Assembly (NCBI GenBank): GCA_017533485.1
Contig: JAFXIC010000058.1
Span: 1-55,337 of the forward strand
From: Oscillospiraceae bacterium
GTDB taxonomy: Bacteria > Bacillota > Clostridia > Oscillospirales > Ruminococcaceae
DNA length: 55,337 nucleotides
Direction of reading: 5' to 3'
This document shows, piece by piece, positions 17,295 to 25,278 of the stretch. The first letter of the stretch is position 1. Each line of letters opens with the position of its first letter. The notes under the pieces were generated by a model, which did no database searches, was not told the DNA's origin, and saw only the letters and a list, made by a program, of their open reading frames with translations. The translations under genes and the position numbers were made by a program.

Positions 17295-19457
17295 ATGCGA
17301 TGTGAAGAAGTTTTTCAGACCGGTCTTTTGTACCACCATTATGCCAATACGGCATATCCGCTGACGCCGCGTTCGTTTGTGCAGTATAAGCTTCGGGATG
17401 AAGGGGAAATCCGGAATTTTGTCAGTTCCGAGTTAAACCATGCAGAAGCGCTGGCGCTCTATATTCATATTCCGTTTTGTCAGTCGCGCTGTCGGTTTTG
17501 TGAGTATGTGGTTTTAGAGCATACGGATGATGCGCTGGAAACGGGATATGTGGATCTGCTGCTGAAAGAAATGGAGATGTATGCGGAGCTGCTGCGCGGA
17601 AAGAAGATTATCGGATATGATATCGGCGGCGGCACACCGACAAAATTATCCATCGAGAATCTGCGGCGGATTACCGAAGCGGTAAAGCGGCTGTTTACGA
17701 TTCAGGAGGGTGTATGTTTCAGCATCGAAACAACACCGCTGATAGCCGCAAATGAGCCGGAAAAGCTGACGGCACTTTATGAAATGGGATATCGGCGGAT
17801 CAGTATGGGTGTCCAGACAGTATCGGAAGCATTGCTGGCGACACTTGGACGAGAAGGGTCTGCAAGTCTTTATGAGCGTGCGGCGGCGAATATTCGGAAA
17901 GCGGGATTTGAACGGTTCAATATTGATCTGATGTACGGCTTTCTCCATCAGTCGGATCGGGATTTTGAACATACGCTTCGCTATGCGATGGGATTACGGC
18001 CCGATTATATCACACTCTACCGCAATCGCTATAAGGGAACGAAGCTGGAAGAAGAAGCCGGCGGTGTCTCGTTCTATCAGGCTTCCCGTCAGTACCAGAT
18101 TGCGTATCATCTGCTGACAGAAAACGGATACGGAGCGAATGTCGGAAAAAATACATTCAGCAGACTGGAAAATGATTACGGAACCAGCGACTACCTGACG
18201 ACACGCGTGATTGACGGAACACCGTATGTTGGAATGGGACTTGGCGCACAATCCTTCGGGCTGCATTATCTGGCATACAATCTTGGTGCGGCAGAAAAAC
18301 GGATGGAACGCTATCGGGAAGCGATTCTTGCAGGGAAATTACCGTTTCAGGATATCTATCGGCTGCCGGTCGAAGAAGTGATGGCGAAGATGGTGTCCGT
18401 CGCGTTTTATTTTGCATTCATAGATTTCCCTGCATTTGCAAAGCGATTCGGGGTTTCGTTCGAGGAACAGTATCCGGAGGAACTGCGGTTTGTGCTGGAG
18501 GAGAAGCTGATGCGGAAAGAAGGGGAGCGGCTGTATCTGACGGAACGGGGCGCGGATTATATCAATGGCGTGATACCGCTCTTTTATTCGGAACATTCGA
18601 AACGGGAGCTGAAAACGGTATTTTTAAAAACGAAGGAACATCCGGAAGCGGATGAAGCATTATTCCTTTCCGCGTACAGACAGGATGCCTATGATCGTCC
18701 GTCGGTTACCGCCGACATTGTCGCGGTTTCGATCCGGTCGGAGGAAGAAGAAAGCTGGCGGAAGGATAAAAAGCCGGGTACCTTGTCGCTGCTGATGATC
18801 CGGCGCGGCGAGCATCCGTTTATGAACAGATGGGCGCTGCCGGGTGGTTTTCTGCATATGGATGAAACCATTGAAGCCTGTGCGCTGCGGGAGATTACCG
18901 AAGAAACGAATGTGACGCCGAACGCGATGATGCCGGTCGGGGTATTCAGCGCGTGTGACAGAGATCCGAGAGGACGGGTGATTTCTCATGCCTTTGTGTC
19001 CATTATCGGAGAAGAAGGGCGATATGCGATGGGCGGCGATGACGCATTGGAAGCGAAATGGTTTGACCTGACATTCAGGGAGGAGAACGGAATCTGGCTG
19101 CTGGAGCTTTGTCATGAAGACATCCGTCTTACAGCGAAGCTGAAACGGGAAAAGGAACGCTTCGGTCAGGTTCGCTATCGGATTCTCGAAGAAAGCGGCT
19201 TTGCGTTTGACCACGCGAAAATGATTGCGGCAGCAATGACTGCGCTGCGGAATGCGGTCAGAGATTATGAGATGCTGTTTGATTTTCTGCCTGAAGAGTT
19301 CACGCTGACGGCACTCCAGCAGGTACAGGAAACGATACTGAATGAATCGACACAGTCCGCAAATTTCCGCCGGAAGGTTGCAGCCTATGTGACGGAAACG
19401 GACGTCTATACTTCGGGCGCAGGTCATCGTCCTGCAAAGCTGTTCCGAAGAAAATGA
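17295..19457 (+). CDS. Radical SAM (HemN/HemW-like) - Nudix - winged-helix (NrtR-like) fusion
   Basis: A 720-residue three-part protein in one uninterrupted frame. Residues about 45-440 form a HemN/HemW-like radical SAM domain: LYIHIPFCQSRCRFC gives the CxxxCxxC iron-sulfur ligands (Cys 62, 66, 69), followed by GGGTPT and RISMGVQT. Residues about 470-620 form a Nudix domain: RRGEHPF...RWALPGGF, then a Nudix box with REITEE (about 518-540) and DPRGRVISHAF. The last 80 residues (FTLTALQQV...NFRRKV...GHRPAKLF) match the winged-helix DNA-binding end of NrtR regulators, which sense ADP-ribose-type ligands through the Nudix fold. HemW proteins carry heme, and HemN makes protoporphyrinogen; which activity applies here is unknown. 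It is transcribed alone. A ligand-sensing, DNA-binding radical SAM protein would be unusual. Confidence 0.85.
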   Translation: MRCEEVFQTGLLYHHYANTAYPLTPRSFVQYKLRDEGEIRNFVSSELNHAEALALYIHIPFCQSRCRFCEYVVLEHTDDALETGYVDLLLKEMEMYAELLRGKKIIGYDIGGGTPTKLSIENLRRITEAVKRLFTIQEGVCFSIETTPLIAANEPEKLTALYEMGYRRISMGVQTVSEALLATLGREGSASLYERAAANIRKAGFERFNIDLMYGFLHQSDRDFEHTLRYAMGLRPDYITLYRNRYKGTKLEEEAGGVSFYQASRQYQIAYHLLTENGYGANVGKNTFSRLENDYGTSDYLTTRVIDGTPYVGMGLGAQSFGLHYLAYNLGAAEKRMERYREAILAGKLPFQDIYRLPVEEVMAKMVSVAFYFAFIDFPAFAKRFGVSFEEQYPEELRFVLEEKLMRKEGERLYLTERGADYINGVIPLFYSEHSKRELKTVFLKTKEHPEADEALFLSAYRQDAYDRPSVTADIVAVSIRSEEEESWRKDKKPGTLSLLMIRRGEHPFMNRWALPGGFLHMDETIEACALREITEETNVTPNAMMPVGVFSACDRDPRGRVISHAFVSIIGEEGRYAMGGDDALEAKWFDLTFREENGIWLLELCHEDIRLTAKLKREKERFGQVRYRILEESGFAFDHAKMIAAAMTALRNAVRDYEMLFDFLPEEFTLTALQQVQETILNESTQSANFRRKVAAYVTETDVYTSGAGHRPAKLFRRK

Positions 19458-19475
19458 TAATAGAAGATAGAAGCG

Positions 19476-19511
19476 GAATCCCTCGTTTTCGGACGGGGGA
19501 TTCATATTTTT
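19476..19511 (+). terminator. Terminator after the fusion gene
   Basis: GAATCCCTCG pairs with CGGGGGATTC, leaving a small bulge, and is followed by an AT-rich tail ending in T5. Confidence 0.75.
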
Positions 19512-19552
19512 CGGTGATTCGTTACAGAACGAATACAAAAACATGGTTTTGC

Positions 19553-19581
19553 TTGACAGCAGCGATTTATTGTGCTATTCT
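19553..19581 (+). promoter_or_regulatory. Sigma-A promoter for the ABC exporter operon
   Basis: TTGACA (19553-19558), a 17-bp spacer and TATTCT (19576-19581). The leader to the ATG at 19659 is about 70 nt and has no obvious structure. Confidence 0.8.
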
Positions 19582-19658
19582 AAATTATCCGATTTGAGAC
19601 CCCCGTCACCCGACAAACACATATTCATCTTCTGCTCACACGAAAGTGAGGTCATTCT

Positions 19659-20660
19659 ATGTCAAATATTATCGAAATTAAAAACATCACAAAAGAATTT
19701 AAGGTACTGAACCGCCGTGAGGGATTGAAAGGCAGCATCAAAGACCTGTTTTCCAGAGACTATAAAATCGTCCGTGCTGTGGACAATATCAGCATGACAA
19801 TTCAGCAGGGCGAGATTGTGGGATATTTGGGCCCGAATGGTGCAGGAAAATCCACCACGATTAAAATGATGACAGGTATCTTAGAACCGACATCGGGAGA
19901 AATTCTGGTCGGAGGAAATGTTCCGTATGAGAATCGTACCAAGAATGCACAGGAAATCGGTGTTGTATTCGGACAGCGTTCCCAGCTCTGGTGGGCATTG
20001 CCGCTGGTGGAGTCCTTCAAAATTCTGAAAGATATCTATGGCGTCAGCGATAAGGATTATGAGGATATGCTGGCACTTTATCAATCTCTTGTGGATATCG
20101 AGCCGCTGCTGCATAAGCCGGTGCGTCAGATGTCTCTTGGTCAGCGTACCCTCAGCGATATTCTCGCGGCATTTCTCCACAATCCGAAAATTGTTTTTCT
20201 GGACGAGCCGACAATCGGTCTGGATGTTTCGATGAAAGCGAAAATCCGTACCCTGATCCATGCGCTGAATCAGGAGAAGCATACCACCGTAATCCTTACA
20301 ACGCATGATATGGGTGATGTGGACGCACTCTGTCGGCGTATCGTCATTATCGACAAGGGCAAAATGCTCTATGATAACGATATCGAACATCTGAAAAACT
20401 TCTTCGGCTCGTATCGAACACTGAAAATCCGTATTGACGGCAGCTTAAAACAGCTTGCGGAAGAAATAGACAGAAAGCTTTCCGACTTTAAGGTTTCTGC
20501 GGATGACGAATGGATTTCGATTCTGGTGGATGAGGAAAAAGCCACGGTGATGGAGGTGCTTTCGAGGCTCCAGCAGTCCTATAAAATACGGGATATGCAG
20601 CTCGAAGAAATTTCCACCGAGGAGGTTATTAAAAAAATCTACGAGGAGGGTGTGCAATGA
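19659..20660 (+). CDS. ABC-2 type exporter, ATP-binding protein
   Basis: A 333-residue ATPase. It has Walker A GPNGAGKST, the Q-loop region VFGQRSQLWW, an atypical signature MSLGQR in place of LSGGQ, Walker B FLDEPTIGLD and the switch His in TTHDM. The LGQR signature and the QLWW motif are typical of the ABC-2 subgroup whose permeases belong to Pfam ABC2_membrane_6 (YadG/YadH-like, viologen or lipid-type exporters). The C-terminal 90 residues form an accessory domain. The stop overlaps the first permease by ATGA, so ATPase and permeases are made together. The exported substrate cannot be told from sequence. Confidence 0.9.
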   Translation: MSNIIEIKNITKEFKVLNRREGLKGSIKDLFSRDYKIVRAVDNISMTIQQGEIVGYLGPNGAGKSTTIKMMTGILEPTSGEILVGGNVPYENRTKNAQEIGVVFGQRSQLWWALPLVESFKILKDIYGVSDKDYEDMLALYQSLVDIEPLLHKPVRQMSLGQRTLSDILAAFLHNPKIVFLDEPTIGLDVSMKAKIRTLIHALNQEKHTTVILTTHDMGDVDALCRRIVIIDKGKMLYDNDIEHLKNFFGSYRTLKIRIDGSLKQLAEEIDRKLSDFKVSADDEWISILVDEEKATVMEVLSRLQQSYKIRDMQLEEISTEEVIKKIYEEGVQ

Positions 20661-21460
20661 AGCTGAAAAAATATCTCACCCTGACGCGTGCCGGTATCAT
20701 TGAGTCCTTACAGTTCCGATTGGGAACATTGGTGATTATTGCGGGAAATCTGCTCTATCTGATCGTGGTCTATTTTCTCTGGAAAGCGATCTATGCTTCG
20801 GCGGGTACGGATATTGTGAACGGCATGACCTTTTCCGATACGCTCATTTACCTTGTATTGGCAACGGCACTGTTCAACTTTATGGAAATGTATATTGTCT
20901 GGGAGATGGGACGCGCTATTCAGTCGGGTAAAATTACACTTGACCTGCTGAAACCGATGGAATACCGGAAGCATCTGTTCTGGTCATATTCGGGTTCGTT
21001 TGTCACACAGTTTTTCTTTACCTTTCTGCCGACATTTCTTATTGTTGCGGCGGTTACGCACGGTGCAATCCGATTTGGGTGGAATCTTTTGTTTTTCGTG
21101 ATATCGGTTGTGATGGCGGTTTCGATCAATTACAGCATTGATTTTCTTGTAGGAACGATCTGCCTGTATACGGAGTCTATCTGGGGGATCAATATCATGA
21201 AACAGGTGATTGTGATGCTTTTGTCGGGCGCGACGATTCCTATCGCATTTTTCCCCGAACCTTTGAAAACGATTGCATATTACCTGCCGTTCCAGTCTAT
21301 TTATAATGCTCCGCTGTCGATTCTGCTGGATGGAAATCCGCAGCTACAGACGGTGCTCACAACGCTCGGGATACAGCTGTTCTGGTGTGCAGCAATGATG
21401 GTACTGGGAAAGCTGTTCTGGAAAGTATCGCTGCGTCAGATTACGGTGAATGGAGGCTGA
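20657..21460 (+). CDS. ABC-2 type exporter, permease 1
   Basis: A 267-residue integral membrane protein with six predicted helices, in the ABC2_membrane_6 style. It has EMGRAIQSGKITLDLLKPM near residue 95, an amphipathic stretch typical of these permeases. The start overlaps the ATPase stop by 4 bp and has GAGGAGGG just upstream. With the second permease it probably forms a heterodimeric channel driven by two ATPase copies. Confidence 0.85.
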   Translation: MKLKKYLTLTRAGIIESLQFRLGTLVIIAGNLLYLIVVYFLWKAIYASAGTDIVNGMTFSDTLIYLVLATALFNFMEMYIVWEMGRAIQSGKITLDLLKPMEYRKHLFWSYSGSFVTQFFFTFLPTFLIVAAVTHGAIRFGWNLLFFVISVVMAVSINYSIDFLVGTICLYTESIWGINIMKQVIVMLLSGATIPIAFFPEPLKTIAYYLPFQSIYNAPLSILLDGNPQLQTVLTTLGIQLFWCAAMMVLGKLFWKVSLRQITVNGG

Positions 21461-21464
21461 GAGA

Positions 21465-22268
21465 ATGAAACGAAAAGGATTTGGCTTCTATCTTCGGATT
21501 TACGGAAAGATTCTTGCACAGGACTTAAAGAGCAAGATGAGCTATCGTGCGGACTTCATCATTTCTACGATCGGTATGATTTTCACGAACATCGCAGGCT
21601 TTTTGAGCTTCTGGATTCTATTCCGGAACTTCCCGTCCATTCAGGGCTGGGGCTATTATGAGATGTTATTTCTGTATGGATTTTCGCTGGTATCGCTGAC
21701 ACCCGTGCAATGTCTGTTCGATAATAACTGGAGTCTGCGGATCCATGTGTATTCGGGAGATTTTATCAAGTACTGTTTCCGCCCGATCAATCTCTTTTTC
21801 TATTATCAGTCCGAGGTTTTCGATATCAAGGGTCTTGGACAGCTTGCATTTGGGATTGGTACGATTGCATATTCATGGAGTCAGCTGGGACTCGGGGTTA
21901 CACCCCTCATGCTCCTGAAACTGCTTGTGTTCCTGATTACGGCGTCACTGATTATGATTGCGCTCCAGAACGCGGCGGCAGCAACCTGTTTCTGGATTCA
22001 GAATTCTTTCTATGTACTTGACCTTGTGACAAGATTCAAGGACTACGCGAAATATCCGATTGCGATTTTCAGTCCCGTCTTCCGCTTTATATTCACATTT
22101 GTTATGCCCATCGCATTCATTGCGTACTATCCGAGTATTGTCATTCTCCGACCGGAGGAAGTACCGCTTCTGTCATGGCTTTCGCCATTGTTCGGTGTCT
22201 TGTTTTTCTGGGGGAGCTATAAATTCTGGATGTACGGTGCACTCAAATACAGCGGAACCGGCTCGTGA
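21465..22268 (+). CDS. ABC-2 type exporter, permease 2
   Basis: A 267-residue membrane protein with about six helices that pairs with permease 1. The cytoplasmic segment HVYSGDFIKYCFRPIN corresponds to the LLKP region of the partner. An in-frame ATG at 21450 would overlap the upstream gene, but GGAGG at 21452-21456 fits the ATG at 21465, which is chosen. No terminator is seen before the next gene 50 bp on, so read-through into the C_GCAxxG_C_C gene is possible. Confidence 0.83.
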   Translation: MKRKGFGFYLRIYGKILAQDLKSKMSYRADFIISTIGMIFTNIAGFLSFWILFRNFPSIQGWGYYEMLFLYGFSLVSLTPVQCLFDNNWSLRIHVYSGDFIKYCFRPINLFFYYQSEVFDIKGLGQLAFGIGTIAYSWSQLGLGVTPLMLLKLLVFLITASLIMIALQNAAAATCFWIQNSFYVLDLVTRFKDYAKYPIAIFSPVFRFIFTFVMPIAFIAYYPSIVILRPEEVPLLSWLSPLFGVLFFWGSYKFWMYGALKYSGTGS

Positions 22269-22318
22269 CGGATTTTTTTGAAACATCTGTATGATCATCA
22301 TAGAAAAGAGGAAACAAA

Positions 22319-22762
22319 ATGACAAAATCAGAAAAGGCATTGATGCTCTTTCAGAATAATTTTAATTGTTCACAGGCAGTTCTTGCTGCATTTGCATCGG
22401 ATTTCGGACTGAGCGAGGAGCTTGCGCTGAAGCTCGGTACACAGTTCGGCGGCGGTGCAAGAAACGGCGAGATGTGCGGTGCGGTATCCGGTGCACTCAT
22501 GGTTCTGGGGCTGAAATACGGCCACTTCCGTTCGGAAGATTCGGAACAGAAAGCGTTTGCATACGAGATCGCTTCGGAATATACAAGGCGTTTTCGGGAA
22601 ATCAATGGTTCGATTGTCTGTCGGGATCTGTTGGGATATGACCTGACAAAGCCGGAAGACATGGCTTGTATTCGGGAGAAGAATCTGTTTGGTACGGTAT
22701 GTCCGCAGATGATCCGGTGTGCAGTCGAGGTGCTGGAGCGCATATTGGCTGATGACAGATAA
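22319..22762 (+). CDS. C_GCAxxG_C_C family protein
   Basis: A 147-residue protein of the family named for its conserved cysteines. Visible are FNCSQAV near the N-terminus, GEMCGAVSGALMVLG in the middle, and single cysteines in VCRDLLGYD and TVCPQMIRCA. The family is presumed redox-active or metal-binding, is often found near transporters or regulators, and has no settled function. AGAGGAAAC precedes the ATG. It lies downstream of the exporter and shares a bidirectional hairpin with the convergent tetR-like gene. Confidence 0.85.
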   Translation: MTKSEKALMLFQNNFNCSQAVLAAFASDFGLSEELALKLGTQFGGGARNGEMCGAVSGALMVLGLKYGHFRSEDSEQKAFAYEIASEYTRRFREINGSIVCRDLLGYDLTKPEDMACIREKNLFGTVCPQMIRCAVEVLERILADDR

Positions 22763-22773
22763 TACATAATAGA

Positions 22774-22816
22774 AAAACAGCCGTCTGTGCAGGAAAAAGC
22801 ACAGGCGGCTGTTTTG
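22774..22816. terminator. Bidirectional terminator
   Basis: A long stem, AAAACAGCCGTCTGTGC / GCACAGGCGGCTGTTTT with one wobble, is symmetric in its A and T tails and serves both convergent genes. Confidence 0.9.
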
Positions 22817-22824
22817 TTTCGGGA

Positions 22825-23349
22825 TTAAAAGAGCAGGATAAAGCGCATAATATAATCGACCATTTCTTCGGGTGTTTCCTGACGGTTATCATCCATCCAT
22901 TTTTTGAGGATGTTACAGATTAGTCCGAATTTCCCGAACGGGGCATACTTTTCTTCCAACGACCCGGAGGGGATCAGTTCTTGTTTCATCTGGATTTTGG
23001 TGTTGATTCGGGCGAAAATCAGCGAAATATTCTGGAGATTGCTGAGCGTCAGCATAAATGTTGTTTCAGAGAAATGGTAAAAAATCCGGAAGAGGAATGT
23101 ACGCCATTCCCGTTCGTTCCGACCGCTGAGGACGGGAATCATTTCGTGGAGCAGCTCATCGGCGATTTCGTCTGCAATATCGTCGATGATGTCGTTGATG
23201 GAGTTAAAATTGCGGTAAAAGGAGACTCTTGCGACGCCGGCTTCCCGTACAATATCCGAAACGGTGATATCCATATACGATTTCCGTTCCATCAAACGGA
23301 TGAATGCCTCGCGGATGAGCTGTCTGACAGAATGAGATTGTTGTGTCAT
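22825..23349 (-). CDS. TetR/AcrR family transcriptional regulator
   Basis: A 174-residue TetR-type repressor. The N-terminal helix-turn-helix (about 8-55) reads IREAFIRLMERKSYMDITV then VREAGVARVSFYRNFNS, which is the classical TetR fold; the rest is an all-helical ligand domain without a recognisable ligand signature. An AAAGGAG site precedes the ATG. It is divergent from the CDP-alcohol phosphatidyltransferase, whose promoter is followed at once by an inverted repeat, so that gene is the likely target. A copy of the half-site ATGTTAC overlaps its own start codon region (23347-23353), which fits autoregulation. Confidence 0.87.
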   Translation of the reverse strand: MTQQSHSVRQLIREAFIRLMERKSYMDITVSDIVREAGVARVSFYRNFNSINDIIDDIADEIADELLHEMIPVLSGRNEREWRTFLFRIFYHFSETTFMLTLSNLQNISLIFARINTKIQMKQELIPSGSLEEKYAPFGKFGLICNILKKWMDDNRQETPEEMVDYIMRFILLF

Positions 23350-23391
23350 GTTACAAAATCGACTCCTTTTGTATCATTTTGGCGTAAGCGA

Positions 23392-23436
23392 TTGACGGAA
23401 TGCCGGAAATGTGGTATACTGTAACAATCATGTTAC
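23392..23436 (+). promoter_or_regulatory. Promoter with TetR-type operator
   Basis: TTGACG (23392-23397), a 17-bp spacer and TATACT (23415-23420) form a good promoter. Directly after the -10 box is the perfect inverted repeat GTAAC-N6-GTTAC (23421-23436), placed to block initiation. The neighbouring TetR-type protein is the likely ligand-responsive binder; that link is inference. Confidence 0.7.
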
Positions 23437-23502
23437 GGTTTGTACCATCTGATGCTTAGTGTATCATATTTTCGCCGTATTGTCAAGAAGGAGGCAGTTG
23501 TC

Positions 23503-23976
23503 ATGCACAGGGTATTTCAAAAAGAACAGATTCTTACCATACCGAATTTACTGAGTCTGGTACGAATCGGATTGATTCCGGTTATTATCTGGCTGTACTG
23601 TGTCAAGAAGGAATATACGCTGGCGGTCGCGGTCATCTTTTTGTCGGGTGTAACAGATATTGTAGACGGATGGTTTGCGCGGCATTTCAACATGGTATCG
23701 GATTTCGGAAAGATACTGGATCCGCTGGCGGATAAACTGACGCAGGCGACTATGATTATTTGTCTGACAGTGAAATATAAGCTGATGTACGGAATTATCG
23801 GACTGTTCGCGTTCAAGGAAATTCTGATGAGTACATTGGGGCTGCTGGTCATTCGGAAACGAGATGCCGTCAACAGCGCGAAATGGCATGGCAAGGTCAA
23901 TACTGTGATCTTATATACGGTCATGATGCTGTTGATTTTGTTTCCCGGGCTTCCGAAACCGCTTGCGAATATATGA
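23503..23976 (+). CDS. CDP-alcohol phosphatidyltransferase (PgsA-like), C-terminus lost by a frameshift
   Basis: The 157-residue product carries the complete family motif: DGWFAR, then Gly, Asp and Asp in GKILDPLADK, in the order DGxxAR-x8-GxxxDxxxD. Enzymes of this type join CDP-diacylglycerol to an alcohol such as glycerol phosphate, at the membrane. Four hydrophobic helices are seen. AAGGAGG at 23486-23492 sets the start at 23503. The frame ends at TGA 23974-23976, but the -1 frame, entered at about 23970, continues to 24071 as MIVLSGCMMLISLCLYAKFYIGELRN, a good last helix (written here as one hydrophobic stretch around CMMLISLCLYAKFY). One missing base would explain it. Without that helix the enzyme may be impaired. 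Confidence 0.8.
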   Translation: MHRVFQKEQILTIPNLLSLVRIGLIPVIIWLYCVKKEYTLAVAVIFLSGVTDIVDGWFARHFNMVSDFGKILDPLADKLTQATMIICLTVKYKLMYGIIGLFAFKEILMSTLGLLVIRKRDAVNSAKWHGKVNTVILYTVMMLLILFPGLPKPLANI

Positions 23977-24098
23977 TTGTGCTGAGCGGATGCATGATGC
24001 TGATATCGCTTTGTCTGTATGCGAAGTTTTATATCGGCGAGCTCCGGAACCAGCCGGATCAGTCTGAATGATGGACAGACGCTATGCAATGTAAATAG

Positions 24099-24147
24099 AA
24101 AACAGCCGTATCTGCGAGAAAACGCGTGCAGATACGGCTGTTTTTTT
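24099..24147. terminator. Bidirectional terminator
   Basis: The perfect stem CAGCCGTATCTGC / GCAGATACGGCTG has a 12-nt loop, T7 on the plus strand and T4 on the minus strand. It ends the phosphatidyltransferase and the DHHW operon. Confidence 0.9.
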
Positions 24148-24155
24148 CGGAAGAA

Positions 24156-25259
24156 TTATTTTTTGAGGGTAGTGCTGTTGTTGAGGATGAGGGAGCTGTA
24201 AAGGAACAGCACATCCGAATCGGAAAAATCAATCAGTTGTCCGAGCAGGTTGGGGTGGATATAGCGGATATCGACAAGATAAATGGATTGATAACTGCTT
24301 GTGAGGTAGGGTGCAAGACTGCTGCCGAAGGAATCACGGAAGAGGATGAGCTGTTTTTCGCCCTGTGCAGAAGGATTTTCGATATGGATCAGGGATTTCG
24401 AGCCGGAAAGGTACATTTCATACGGATCCGCTTCGTTGAGTTTTTCCATGTCATACATTTCCATCTGAGAATTGGTTTCGAGGTCGGTGATCGTACAGCG
24501 GTCATGGCATGGCTTCACGATTTTACAGATCTGGTCGGGCTGCATAGAGAGTGCAGACTGGCCGTAATAGACGCCGTAAAAGGGTGTATGGATGGCAACC
24601 GTGCTGTGGTTATTGGAATAGGGCGCCTGCATCTGCTGTGTGAGGGCGATTGCAACAGCGCCGAGGGCTTCCTGTTTCCAGTGGGTATCGGTGCGGTAGT
24701 AGTCATCAATATCGAGACAGGGGAAGATGTCGATATAGCTTGCATACGGCATTTCTGACGTCAGCTTTTGGACGAGCTGTTCATAATCGAGCGCAGGGTA
24801 GCCGTTTTTCTCGGCAAGAAAATAATTCTTATCGGGGATAATGGAGAGATAGGTGGTGCAGCCGCTGTCCGCGAGATAGCGATCATAGATATTCGAGAAA
24901 ACATCTGCGGCATATAAGAGCGAGGAATCGCTGAGCGGATAATCGAGTTTGGAAACGAACTGATCTGCGATATAGATATCATGATTATCCTTTTTCTGCA
25001 TCACATTGAGGGAGACAAGCGCTTTCAGGCTTCGGAAGCGATCGCGAAGCGGGAACTGGTCGAGCGCATAGTCTTCGAATTTTGACATAAAGCTTCCGTC
25101 CGAGATGGTTCCGAGGGTGCATTCGGGTGCTTGTGCAAGACGGCGGCGTTCGGTGAGGGAGGTTTCCTGATCCGGCAGCAGAATACTGCCGAGCGAAAAT
25201 CCCAGCAGAACCGTGCCGCAAAGACCGATTACCATATAATCCTTGAGATGTTTCGGCAT
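24156..25259 (-). CDS. DHHW/AlgX-like SGNH-type protein for glycan O-acetylation
   Basis: A 367-residue protein with one N-terminal membrane helix (about 8-28) and a large outside domain. It has the family's DxHW motif as DTHWK in YYRTDTHWK and a serine motif FRDSFGSSLAPYL near the C-terminus, as in AlgJ/AlgX and the DHHW family. These proteins act outside the membrane with an MBOAT acyltransferase to place acetyl groups on exopolysaccharide or cell-wall glycan. The MBOAT gene lies 19 bp upstream in the same operon, which supports that role. An AGGAG site precedes the start. Three short hydrophilic insertions are unremarkable. Confidence 0.85.
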   Translation of the reverse strand: MPKHLKDYMVIGLCGTVLLGFSLGSILLPDQETSLTERRRLAQAPECTLGTISDGSFMSKFEDYALDQFPLRDRFRSLKALVSLNVMQKKDNHDIYIADQFVSKLDYPLSDSSLLYAADVFSNIYDRYLADSGCTTYLSIIPDKNYFLAEKNGYPALDYEQLVQKLTSEMPYASYIDIFPCLDIDDYYRTDTHWKQEALGAVAIALTQQMQAPYSNNHSTVAIHTPFYGVYYGQSALSMQPDQICKIVKPCHDRCTITDLETNSQMEMYDMEKLNEADPYEMYLSGSKSLIHIENPSAQGEKQLILFRDSFGSSLAPYLTSSYQSIYLVDIRYIHPNLLGQLIDFSDSDVLFLYSSLILNNSTTLKK

Positions 25260-25278
25260 AAGACTGCTCCTTTCGCGT

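Noticed and set aside
23965-23980. Programmed -1 frameshift in the phosphatidyltransferase
   Set aside because: There is no X-XXY-YYZ slippery heptamer or downstream pseudoknot, so a mutation or sequence error is preferred.
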